NCBI GenBank assembly: GCA_905221605.1
Contig: CAJNDS010002356.1
Coordinates: forward strand, 372,001-436,000
Direction of reading: 5' to 3'
DNA: 64,000 nucleotides
Source: Symbiodinium natans
Lineage: Eukaryota; Sar; Dinophyceae; Suessiales; Symbiodiniaceae
Position numbers and translations under genes: made by a program. Each line of letters starts with the position of its first letter. The first letter of the stretch is position 1. The notes under the pieces are model-generated. The model worked only from the letters and a program-made list of their open reading frames with translations. It was not told the DNA's origin and made no database searches. This document shows, one piece after another, positions 9,691-20,383 of the stretch.

Positions 9691-12560
9691 GGTTTTTTCA
9701 TCAGAGGCTCCGCTGCGCGCCTTGGCGCGGAGTGCCGAGCCGAGGCTTTAAGATCCGATGCCTCCAGGGCACAAGGCCAGGGAGCCATTCTTTTTTTTTT
9801 TTTTTGGGGGGGGGGGGGGGGGGTGGGTTTGGGGTTTAGGGTCTCGGGGGCTATGGTTTTTCGTTGTACTTAAGAGTGTACACACGCTTCTTCAAGCAAA
9901 ACGAAGACAGAGGCTCCACCAAGAAAAGCGAGAGATTAGCATCTTCGAGGCTCTGGCGCAGCTGACTTGCCTGACTTCGCTGACTTGCGACGCCGGAGCA
10001 TGCCTCAGTTTCAGGACGTAGGGAATTTTTAGGAGGCTGCTTGAAGGCTCCTGGGCTTTTTGAATGCGACTTCGACCTCGGAGGCTGTCGCAGCTGCGTG
10101 CGCGAGCAGAAGCAAGTCGGAGCGCTTGAAAAGCGCTTCTGCCTGCGAGCAAGCGGCCATACGTCGGCGGACAGTTGCATGATTCATGATAGCTGCTGGC
10201 CAGGATGCTCCTGTAGCTGGCTCGCGTGCCTGCCTTGAGCTGATGCAAGCAAGACACTCACCTTGCCAAGTTCCGAGGGATTCCGAGGGGTTTGGAGGAG
10301 GAGGAACGCAGTGGTGGTGGGGAAGATCGAATCCATCACTCTTTGCTGCGCATGTGGGTTGCGTTCAAAATTCGCGTGTCTGCTCAGTTACTTTAATTTA
10401 CATTTATTGGTTTGGCCGGTCTATTTTCATGTCTTTGCTAAAAGGCGGCACCGAGGGGGATCCCCTAAAACCTCAGTGTGGCGCTAGGAAAACGCTAGGT
10501 TCGCGCTAGGTAAAATCAACAAACATTATTTCAAGTTTCGCATGTCACCACTAAGCGAACACAACAGAGATTGATTGAGAAGGCCCAGCCAGGCGCACCA
10601 CCCGAAATATGCGTACAACATCCGGGGTGGTGTAAAAACCCCGCGCCGCTTCGTTATGAATTGACGGGGCGCCTGTTGCCAGGATAGAGGTTGTTCTAGG
10701 AAAAAGATGACGTTCATCACGTCGTAGTATCAGGTCTTGGAAAATCCGGCAAAGTGTTTTGCGCTAGCGCCGCGCTAGCACGGCGCTAGCAAAATGTCAA
10801 CGCAACCTCCCCCGGCAGACCATGGCCCATTCCTCCTCTAGCAGACCACAAAGGAACACCATAGAACCGAGAGCGCTTTGCTTGCTGGAGCTCGAGCCGC
10901 GCAAGTGGCGACAGCGGAGAAACCTTCGCTCGTGCCAGAACTCCAGACAGCAGCGCCTGAAAAATGGTCCGCGCTAGCACCCTTTCTAGGAAATCATGCT
11001 TGGATCCTTCAAATGTCGCGTTTGCTACTCCATCTCAATCAGCTTCTTTTTCCTTCAGGACACAAGGCGGCACCGAGGGAGTTCCGATTTAACGTCAATT
11101 TCGGGAACAAGCATTTTGACAACAACCCATGTGTAGACCCCGAAATGGTAGGATTACCCCGGTAAGGTACCCCTAATTCATTTCGGAAACTCCCATGTGA
11201 GCACAAACAGCTCGCCGCCATGCCGGCTATGCCCCCAGTGACGGTTTTGTCAAGCTACGCCATCGTGGCCGCCACGCCCTGAGAAGGATGAACTGCAAAA
11301 CCACTCTCCTAGGAGCTCAGGGCAGTCCTCATAGGTTTCCGAAATTTGGGGGAACCGTATTGGGGTCCTTACTATAAAGGAACCCTATACTATTTTGGGG
11401 TTTATGTCAAAAATAGGTCCCTTAAAGGTCCCTTACAACAGGGGTTGTTCTTTTCGCTTGTGAACCTTCCAGGTCCAGGCCTGGCCGTTGCCTCGGCGTG
11501 AGCTTGGAGAGCTCCGAGAGCTCAGCCGCCATCGCGACCCCACGGGGCCCCTGACAGTGGTGCGGGCCTTACATGGAACGACTCGGACAGGGGATGAAGA
11601 AATGGAGGAAGAAGTCTGAGTATGGCAGGGGGTATCTAAGCTGTTGACTGGTTGAGGACGGAAGTTGCTGAAAGAGAAGCTGAAACCCGGGTTACGGGAG
11701 ACTCAGGTCGACTTGTCCCACTGCCCATCAGCACCCGGCCGCGTTCGGAAGGTGAAGATCGCACAGGTCTCAGGTGCCCAACAGTTCCTGGGCAGTTCCT
11801 GCTTGCATGGCGCCGTGCTGCTACGCAATGAGGCCTTGCCAGGACAAAAGGCCAGTGGACTGCCTTGTCGGGATTGTTCTTGTTTTAGCAGATGACTTCC
11901 GCAACATGCTCGCTGACTCTGACATTGCTCCTCGGGTAGCCCAGCCAAGGGTTCTTGCGTGGCTTGCTGCGAGTCGCAAGAGTAGCAGAATTTTATGCGT
12001 AGGGACATAGGCGACTGTGAGACTCTGGGAGGTCTTGGCACCAAAGAACGTGACGCTGCTCGGCTGCAGAGTCTGTGTTGTGTGTGTGTGTGTGTGGGTG
12101 TGTGTGTGTGCAGATGCCAACACAGTCAGCCGTTTATTTCAGAAAAGGCTTGCTGTTTTCCATCGTGGAGTGAACCAGAGTGAGCTCTTTGTGCGCTCTG
12201 CTGTCGAGCTACCACCTTTTCGCAGCCTGACGCTGCAGAAACATTTTGCTTTGCCTTGCCATGAACAATTTGAGTTGCAGAGTGCATTAAGTGCATTGCA
12301 GCTCTTTGCAAGAGTTGCAGATGGCTGAGTTCTTTCAGGTCGAGCAGGCGCTGTCTTTGAAGCCAGCCTGCGCTCGAGCTTGCCCTTCCTCGCCGGTGAC
12401 TGCCTGGGCTGCTTGGCCACCCCAAGGTGAGACAGCAAGCAAAAGTGTCTTAGCAATGTCTTGAGGTCTCTGGATGTCATGGATGTCTCTAAGATGTCTT
12501 CATTGGTGTCTTTGCGCGTTTCATGTGTGAGGCTGGTCTCATGGACGCCAGACTGCTGGC
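9691..12560. other. Spacer with T/G homopolymer, GCTAGC clusters and TG repeat; no gene recognised
   Basis: Positions 9791-9805 are 15 T followed by 18 G at 9806-9823. GCGCTAGG/GCGCTAGC words cluster at 10472-10511 and 10759-10792. A short TG repeat lies at 12076-12110. A MITE-like pair of elements lies at about 11086-11452 and is listed separately. I recognise no exon. Confidence 0.4.
11346..11452 (+). mobile_element. Short dispersed element, copy 1 (MITE-like)
   Basis: ATTGGGGTCCTTACTATAAA and the following 60 bp match two other places in the window: the + strand at 48508-48600 and the - strand at 37055-37150. The three copies share the order TTGGGGTCCT, then ATAAGGGAACCC, then CTATG/CTATAC, then GGGGTTTATATTG. 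Just upstream, 11086-11202 is flanked by imperfect inverted arms (GGGAGTTCCGATTT and TTTCGGAAACTCCC), so the area may hold two nested or adjacent elements. Confidence 0.5.
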
Positions 12561-12566
12561 TTCGCT

Positions 12567-14561
12567 TACAGCGAGGGAGAGGACGATGACCCAGGTGTGG
12601 CCATGCTGGCCTTCCAGACAAAGTCCGAACTGGTCTCGACTTGGCAGCCTTTCTACTGGTACAAGAAGTTCCCCAGAAAATATGCTGTGGAGTTGGAGAC
12701 CATCACCAGCCCGGATCCCTTTGACTGCTGGAGGGCAACCTGGAGATCCGCAAAACGGTCCCTCGGTTCCCTGCACCCGGCAGCACGCCTGCCGCTGCTT
12801 CCCTCGCGTGTCTCCTGTTGCTATGTCAGTGCCGAGTTCCGCCCGAAGTGCTTCGGGGTGGTGCAGCAAACGAAGCTATCTGATTCGGAGCCTCAAACCT
12901 ACGTTTGGTATCATCCCAACAATTGCTGTGGGTCACAGCGACTTCACACGACTCTGCAGAAGTACACGCGCTGCACACAGCCGCGCCAGAAGGTGTGGAG
13001 GGTGGCTGTGGCGCAGGCTTTGCTGGATGGCTCCCGGCACTGTCGACCTGAAACTCGGAGGGCGATTCGCAGAGGCTCTCTGTTCGGTCGCCACTTAAAC
13101 CTCCTGTCGCGTGCGCCTGCTTGTCCAGCGGCTGCCGCTTTGTTGCAAGTATCTTGCAAGATCACTCGCAGGGGTATAGGTGGTATACCGAAACAGGCCG
13201 ATCAGGCCTTCTCCCTGCGTGATGTGGGGCGCCATGACAAGCACTGCAGCATCTACGGCCACGATAGCGCTGCCTGCTGCCTGGTGCAGGTTTGCAAGAC
13301 AGATCTGTCGGGACTCAGGTGTCTGGCCTGCCTGCTTGCTGAGGTTCCGTGGGGCTTTTGGTCCAGAAGCCAACGATTGCTTCTATCCCGCCTGCTCCAC
13401 TCTGTAAGCGCTCGTCCCGTCTCGAATTTACCGCATTTGCGTGACGCCTTTCGCCAATTGCTGGATGCAGACCAGGATGTGTCTGCCAAAGAACCGGCTG
13501 GCGTCGGTGCGCCTCAACTCATGTCGCTTCTGATGATCATCTCCACTGTCCTTAGCCTTTCAGGACGGCACCACTTGTACAGTGCCCTGCATGCACTTCA
13601 AGTAGCAGCGCCCCTCCATCTTTTGCAGCCGGAAGACCTCGGCAGGATCCTGCATGTACTAGCACAGCGACCCATGCGATCCACGAACTCGGCACGCCCA
13701 GGCGACCCAGCCCCGCAAGTTTCACAAGGCCGACGTGAGGAGGCTCCCGAGGCGGCTCCCCTCTGCGGCTCTGCTGTGGCAACGTTCATCACATTCCACC
13801 GGGCGTCTTCCATTTCATGTCCCGCGCGGGGCTGGGCTGCGCTAGCGCGAGCTGCTAGTGAGGGCGGCAACTTGGCTCGCTGGCCAACCGCGGCACTAGC
13901 TCTGTGCCTTCTGAGCGAGGCAGCAGAGTTTGTAGATGCCGACGAGGTCCTGCTCTTGGACAGGATGGTCGACCGCTACCTGAGCTGCCTAGGTAGTGGT
14001 TCCTGTCCCTGGCATGAGGGGACTTGTGGGCACGAGCTGTGGACACCAGTCCTGCGCAGGATTCGTAGCCCTACGCCAGCCAGTCCGACTGTAGCACCAC
14101 CTGCCTCTGCAAGCTTGGTCAAGAACCACATGGAGACTATGCAGCATCTCTTGGCTGGCGGGTCACTCATGCGCTTCAATGACGGCGAACAGCTCCAGCT
14201 CAATTCCGAGGTCAATGGCCCACTGGCAAGATACACGGACACGTTGATACGACTTGGCTTCTCTGTTCAAGCACAGTGTCCCGGGCTCTGCGTTGGCATC
14301 ATCGATCCCAACGACATGTCTACTCTGGCGGCTCTCGGCCAAACCCACCTTGAGTGGTGGCAGGAAGCAGGCTTGCCAAACACCCGAGCGCTTTTTGAAT
14401 CCGGCCTGCTGCCGGATCAAAGCCCCTCAGCTGCAAGGGCTGCAAGAGCACTGTTCGAGTGCTGCAAGAGACTGAAAGAGAGCTTAAGTAGCCTCATGCC
14501 ACAGGATATTGCTTCGGGTTGGTGTCCTGGCCCCAGTTGCAAGTCCAGCAAGGCTTCATGA
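12567..14561 (+). CDS. Large uncharacterised ORF; helical region plus possible GT-D-type domain
   Basis: The frame is open for about 665 codons. It probably continues an upstream exon, because codons before 12597 read in frame as YSEGEDDDPGV after an acceptor-like CTTACAG. Residues about 1-80 (FYWYKKFPRKYAVELE) look coding. About 12900-13400 is compositionally poor and may be retained intron. The part from about 13430 to 13960 (SLLMIISTVLSLSG, LHALQVAAPLHLLQPEDLGR, ALALCLLSEAAEFVDADE) looks like helical repeats. From about 14130 the string SLMRFNDGEQLQL followed by LCVGIIDP resembles the start of the GT-D fold glycosyltransferase domain (DUF1792), whose hallmark is an R-F/Y-G-D-G-E motif; here the first G of that motif is N. 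This last assignment is inference. The TGA at 14559-14561 may lie in an intron. Confidence 0.45.
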   Translation, partial: YSEGEDDDPGVAMLAFQTKSELVSTWQPFYWYKKFPRKYAVELETITSPDPFDCWRATWRSAKRSLGSLHPAARLPLLPSRVSCCYVSAEFRPKCFGVVQQTKLSDSEPQTYVWYHPNNCCGSQRLHTTLQKYTRCTQPRQKVWRVAVAQALLDGSRHCRPETRRAIRRGSLFGRHLNLLSRAPACPAAAALLQVSCKITRRGIGGIPKQADQAFSLRDVGRHDKHCSIYGHDSAACCLVQVCKTDLSGLRCLACLLAEVPWGFWSRSQRLLLSRLLHSVSARPVSNLPHLRDAFRQLLDADQDVSAKEPAGVGAPQLMSLLMIISTVLSLSGRHHLYSALHALQVAAPLHLLQPEDLGRILHVLAQRPMRSTNSARPGDPAPQVSQGRREEAPEAAPLCGSAVATFITFHRASSISCPARGWAALARAASEGGNLARWPTAALALCLLSEAAEFVDADEVLLLDRMVDRYLSCLGSGSCPWHEGTCGHELWTPVLRRIRSPTPASPTVAPPASASLVKNHMETMQHLLAGGSLMRFNDGEQLQLNSEVNGPLARYTDTLIRLGFSVQAQCPGLCVGIIDPNDMSTLAALGQTHLEWWQEAGLPNTRALFESGLLPDQSPSAARAARALFECCKRLKESLSSLMPQDIASGWCPGPSCKSSKAS

Positions 14562-16874
14562 AGAGCATTTGGGGAGGAAGGTTTGGAGATGCTTGTAGTT
14601 GGCCATGCAAGGAACTACAGGCCGAAATCCGGCCCAGAAGCCATGAGCCTCCTGGAGTTTCAAGCGCAATGGGAACAGGTCTTCTTCAACAAGACCGTAC
14701 CCGGGCTGATGAAGTTTGTTGTGTCTGATTATAGTCAGCGACGCTTTCCTGAATCTCAAATCCCTCAAATCCCTCTCATTGAGGCATTCTGTAGCCTCAA
14801 GTGCGCACTCATCCTATACCTTGTCACATTCTTTTACAATGCAGAAATATAGGCTACTCTAAAAGGACATTGGAGAAAATGCATTGCCTTGCACAAGCGA
14901 GTGAGTGGCCCCAAGTTACTTCGAAGTCCAGCCGGTCTTAGTAGCAAACAGAGACTGTAACTACCGCTAGTAGGAGGTTCTAGGAAAAAAACACTGGGGT
15001 GTAGCTTGCAGCTCCTCCGCAAGGAGAAGCGCCTTCATGTGACAAGCAATGCTACTACACTCCCGGTTTCCCAATCCGGCCCCATTTCTAAGTGGACAGA
15101 GCTGGATTCTCGTGGGCAAAGCCATGTCTGTTGTCACTGAGGTGTTGCTCGTGGCCGCCCTGGACTATCTGTTTGTTCGGCGGTGTGGCGGTTGCAGAAA
15201 AATTTCAAACTTGCTGTGGGGGACCGAGATTGTGGAGCTACCTCAGCACAAAGCTCCGCAGAAAGCACCATCGAGAGAGCCAAGATGCATAAAGTCGTAA
15301 AGTCACAATGGCTACACGCAGACCTGTGGAGGCTCGGGCATGGGCAGAAGCCGCCCCCCTACGCCAAGTCGCGCAAGGTTCGGAACTGAGTCCGTGGCCC
15401 TCTTGTCCCAAGCCTAAAAAACTGCGAAATCGGCCCCCCTACAAAGCCCCTACTTGAAAGCCCCTTCTTTATCTGCAAGCCCCAAGCCCCTAGGAGGCCC
15501 CTGGTCAAGGTGCTGGCCCTGAACCCGGACCTCGTGGGCTTTGAGCCACCGCTGGGCTCTTCTTGGTCCGGCGTGGTGAAGGTGTGCCTCCCAAATGACT
15601 CGCCCCAACAAACAGAACACAATTAGGGTTTATGTTAAGGTTAAAACACCCCAAACCCTGGGTTTTCTTAACGCTAAAAAACCCCAAAACTCTGCTGGGG
15701 AATGCGGTGCAGAGCACATGCCGTTGAGATAAAGAATTGGAGGCCACCCTGGCGGCCGTCCAGCAAGCCAAAGCCGATGTCGCCGCCCGCCTGTTACTGC
15801 ACGTTCAGGAAATTTACGAAGTTCAGGAATGTCTGGTCTAGGGAGCCTTTGAAAGGTTCACAGTTCGGGCTGCTTTGACCTGCAGGTGGCCGTGAGCTGG
15901 GGCACATCGGCTGACTTCTTGGTTGCGGAGCTGGCCTGCCGCGGAACGCAGGCGATTGACGTTGGCAACTTGGGCTCCATTCTGGAAGGCCCCCTTTGAT
16001 TCTGGAAGTGGAGCCTGTCTGCATGGCATCCTGATGCACAGCATGCCTGTGTCCTTTCCAAGAAAGCCTGTGCCAGGTGGTGAAATGGCACGTTCTATTG
16101 ACCCGGACGAGTAAGAAGGCAGTACTTGGTCGTGGAGAAGGGAAAAGAAGGAATGCTACTCAATGATCACATTGGCCAACGGCTCTTCATGAAATTGCAT
16201 GAAAACAATGACAAGCCCACAAGTTGTTGAGGCAGTTGGCTTGTTTGCATGTCCACACTGGCAACATTTGCGTGCACTCAGAGTTCGAAGCCCGGCTGCT
16301 GTGGCCCAAGAACAATTATTGACAGCAACCGGTGCCCGAGGGTGAGTTGTTGTGAAGATGACGCAGTGGGGCAAGGCAGCTCCCGCAGCGCCATCAAACT
16401 GTAGGACTTCCCTGCGTGATGAAGTGCTTCCTGCTTCCTACTTACGGGATGCTGGCTAATATGCCCTCCTGGGGAACATTGGGTAACCTTTGCAGAGCAA
16501 TGCGTTGGCTTTGTGTAGGTCGTGGCCATCAACAGCCTGACAGCTGCTGGGACAACGCCGCTGGAGATTGAGGTACGCCAGATGGCACACCAAACTCTTC
16601 GGTGCCATCGTTTCGTTTCCTGGGCAGGTTGATGACTTGCCCCCCCTGCCTGCGGAGCGGAACCTCGCAGAAGGTTCGCGGCCACGTAATCTACGCTCAT
16701 GCTGTTGTCTGCGACTTTCTGCATTTGTCTCCTTCAGTTCTCCTTCGACTGAGGCATCAAGATCCTCTATCAAACCTGCCAGCTGCCAGGGCTCCTAGCA
16801 GTGTTTTTTCACGCGTCTCAGCCCTCCTGGAGTCTCCAGGTTTGGGGCACGGACTGCTCAGACTGCTCTCCAAG
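14562..16874. other. Spacer or 5' exons of the BTB gene; mostly unassigned
   Basis: A + frame at 14583-14852 (WEQVFFNKTVPGLMKFVVS) may be a further exon of the preceding gene. Around 15730-15840 the frame ELEATLAAVQQAKADVAARL is coiled-coil-like and could be an upstream exon of the BTB gene. Neither assignment is firm. Degenerate CCCTAAA-like words occur near 15620-15680. Confidence 0.3.
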
Positions 16875-18890
16875 GTATGACCTCAACTTGGTTGTTGGCA
16901 CTACCCGTCTGCCTGCTCACAAGGCGTGCTTTGCAGTTGCTTAAGCTCCGTGTCGCCCCTCAACTTCACGACTTCGAGACCTGCTTTCAGAGGTGGTTCT
17001 GGCATCCATGAGTCGGGCATGCTGCGAGCAGGTGCAGAAGGCCTCTCAAGCTTCAACCGCCATGCGAATCACCCATCCCAAGCTGCCTCGGATGCGTGTC
17101 TCTTGAGGCTGTGAAAGAATTCCAGCAGCAGCGTCTTGCCCCCAGTCTGAGTGTGTCTTCCACAAGGGGAATGGCTGTGGTCAGGCGCCTGCGAGCACGT
17201 TGTCCACCGAGGTCAGCCTGCGTCACCCTCCAACACCAGCAGTGACACCGAGAAAGCTGAGAAGGTTCCGATCGGGTGTGTCACTCTGATTCACTCTGTC
17301 AAACACTGCGCACTGCTAGCCGATACTGTAGGCACCGCCATCGGGTTCAGATGCTGAACCAGAAGAGAAGGCTGTCGAGGTCCACCAGGAAGCAGCCACC
17401 ACGTCGTCCGTTGAGGAGGCGTTGCCCGCATGCAGTACTTCTGTCTTGTCTGCGGATGTTTGCATTGTTTGCGTGGCCTCTTGCAGGTGCCAGCGACGTC
17501 GCCGCCGATCTACAGCAACCAGTGGAAAGCTCCGGATTCCACGGCGCCCGTGCCCGCTGTTCCAAGCGAGACGCACTCGGAGCCCGACAGTTCCGGGACT
17601 GATTTCGGCCTGACTTTCCTGTGTTTTCTTGGAGGTGCCTCGGTAAGTAGCCCTACCTAAAGCCTAAACTCTAAACCCTAAACCCTAAACCCTAAACCCT
17701 AAACCCTAAACCCTAAACCCTAAACCCTAAACCCTAAACCCTAAACCCTAAACCGCATTTGATACGTGTTTTTTTGTGGAGATGTCGGTGGAGGACACGA
17801 GAGAGCTCACGGATCCTGAGGTGAGAAGACGGCGGCAGAGACTCCGAAAGCCTTGGAGGCGCTCAGAGTCACGGAGCCCCCTTCAAAAAAGATCTCCAAC
17901 TCCCCCTAAACGTCCCCCAACTCTCCGAAACATCCCGAAAGCCGGGTTCTCTTACCCTGACACACACACACACAAGTAACTAGCTGGGTCAGGTGCCCCT
18001 GTCCGCCACACGCCCCGAGCTGCACCTGGACATCGCCAGCCCTGAGGCCTGGCCCCCCGTTTAGAATCTGAGGATCTTCTTCTCGGGCCTTCGAGCCCCT
18101 TCCCCCTTTTCCTTTCTTTTTTCTCTTTCTATGCTGTTGCTCTTCTACTCGTATGGCTGTTGGGGGAGAGCCAGTCGGAGGAGATGGACTAAGTTCGGAG
18201 AAGTTCGGTGTAAGTCCACTACTTTCAGGCTGCCAGGGCCCTCCTGGACTTGGTCTACGGCCTTGGCACAGAGTACAACATCAGCTCCGATGCCGTCGAC
18301 GCCTCAGCGATACCAAGAGTTTTCTCAGACGTCAGATGATGTCAGATGGAAAGCCGCGTGTGTTTGGGAGATGAGGCCAATGAAGACGTGCTGCGGTTGG
18401 CAACGCAACTGGATGTTCCCTGCCTACAGGCTGCATGCTGGGAGCCTTGGAGCATAGAGTCGAGAGCTGTCTGGGCCATCCGCGCAGGAATCGGCCACAA
18501 GATACTTGGGTCAGAACTTGACCTGCCAAAATGCTCGGAGCCCCGGCACGTACGACTTGACACTGCAGCACTACCAAGCTGCAGCCGCCTGCAGGCAGTC
18601 TCCCGCCTCCAAACGTGCAAAGAGTTTGGCCTCCAAGAAATGCGACCTGTGAGAACTGCAAGTGATGGAGAGACCCTGTGCATTCCTGTGCTTTGAGGAC
18701 ATGCTTAAGGCGAGAGTTCACAAGGAGAGCTTGGGCAGGTACGCCGCAATTGAGGAGGAGGTGGTTTGCAGCAGGGATGCGCTGCAGCGCATCGCAGCTG
18801 CCGAAGAGGCGGGGTTGGCGGGATTTAATGACTGTTTTCCTGTTCCTTCTGGACCCGGCACCCCGTTCTCAGGTCATAAAGTTCCCTGAG
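16875..18890 (+). CDS. BTB/POZ-domain protein, exons scattered
   Basis: Three exon pieces carry BTB/POZ hallmarks. At 16875, after an AAG acceptor, YDLNLVVGTTRLPAHKACFA matches the first strand and the AHK motif of the fold. At 18229, after TTTCAG, ARALLDLVYGLGTEYNISSD matches the central helix and turn. At 18376, after ATGAG, NEDVLRLATQLDVPCLQAAC matches the last helices. The last two join in frame. Near 18700, LGRYAAIEEEVVCSRDALQR is probably a further downstream exon. BTB domains mediate dimerisation and often recruit cullin-3 ubiquitin ligase; that role is family knowledge, not shown here. The exon that should carry the S-x-Y-F segment was not found. The intron before 18229 contains a perfect telomere-like array. 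Ends of the gene are approximate. Confidence 0.62.
17666..17754 (+). repeat. Perfect interstitial telomere-like array (CCCTAAA)n in the BTB gene
   Basis: About 12.7 exact copies of CCCTAAA lie between two exons of the BTB gene. This is the purest such array in the window. It is far from any sequence end, so it is an interstitial rather than terminal array. Confidence 0.95.
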
Positions 18891-20383
18891 ATCCTGCAGG
18901 GATTGCTCGTGCGATCCGCCGAAGTGCACGTTCCCAGTTTGGGTCCCAGTCCCACACAGCAATGGTCAACGCACATCCAGACATCCTGTCCCGAGTCCCA
19001 AACGTCAAAGAGGGCAAAGAGGGAAAGCGAAAGCGCGCCGTCGAGCTCTGCGCTGAGTTGCTCAGAACCTCCCTCTTTAGCGGGCGTTGGCCCCTGGGTT
19101 ACCGGCCTTTGCCGGTAGTCTCTCGTGCCAGCAGCCCCCGTTCGATAAAGACTTAAGACTTAAGAGATAGACAAGTAAACCAGCCCTCGAAGTAAAGGCA
19201 ACAATGTCAAACATCAGCAATCGACGAGACACGCACACACGCACACCCACATGGATCCATTAGCAATAGGAAGTATCAATCAGCTGGTGCTGTAACTACA
19301 GCCCGCGGTCGAAAACCGTTCGCTCACCCCACATCAGTACCTCGTTGCTTTGTTCCTGCAATTTGCATGCGTGTTCTTATGGCTTTGAAATACTCTGTCT
19401 CTTTTTTGAATCGCTCTGCCCTCAGAAGCTGCACAAAAGAGTCTTTTGCCCTTGTGTTTTCGGGAGCTCAGGCCAAAGACAGGCCGACCAGAAAAGATGT
19501 CAAAGGCTTGCTGTCTGACGATTCTGTGCGATGGCCTGAAGCGTGGCTGTGTAGGGTTCAAGATTTGTTGAGTGCCCAATTAAAGGGTGTTGAGTTCATC
19601 GTGCGAATCCCGCATCTCCATCAAATTGAAGTGACCGTATCCATGCAGGCCCCGTCTGGTCGCGCAGTCGCAGGCGGAGGTGCCTGAGAGCAAACGAATT
19701 GCCAGACAATGGCGGAAACACTGCACGCAGCGTTTTTTTTTATGGTAGCTTGGGTTCGCTCCTGAGATAATTCAAGACTCGCTGCACACTCTGTAGCAGG
19801 GGCTTGCCGTCAGACATGGAACTAGCTGACATGCACTAACACCAGCATTGGGCAGTGCAGACCCCCTGCTCAGCAAAGTTGGACGAGTCAATAACAAGTC
19901 GCGCAGACCACTCGTCCGAATCGCTGCAAAGCTACAATGCTTCAATTCGATGTTGGCAGAGACAAGACATGCAGCTAAGCTGCAAGGCAAAAGAAGGAGC
20001 ACAAACGCCAGACTTCGTGCATGCAGTTTGCCAGATGACTGTGCTACAGCGTCTGTATCTGCCTTTGCTGCAGGTGTCTTCAGTTGCCCAACTTCCTCCG
20101 GTCAAAGCACTGTGTGGTGCAGTAGCCTACTAGACAGTCCTACCCTTCTGCAGCTCATCATTTCAGCATGCCGCCGCCTCATCCGATAGAACCACGTGTG
20201 CTATGACTGCACGTGGTGCTGTCGCACAGTCTTCTGAGAAGGTCGGAGATGTCAGATGACGTTCGCGCAGGCGACATGGAAGGCAGAAGCCTGAGAAGCC
20301 GAGAAGCCTCCCACGAATCACCGAGCCAAAGGCTGCCAAAGGGCCCCTTCACCCTTTAGCGCTTGGAGTCTTGAGGTGACGAC
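18891..20383. other. Spacer; nothing recognised
   Basis: Several short + frames (for example 19367-19687) have no recognisable domain. A few may belong to 3' exons of the BTB gene or untranslated sequence. There is no strong repeat. Confidence 0.35.

Noticed and set aside
19590-19625. GTGCGAATCCCGC resembling a tRNA T-arm
   Set aside because: No matching acceptor stem, D-arm or anticodon arm could be folded around it.
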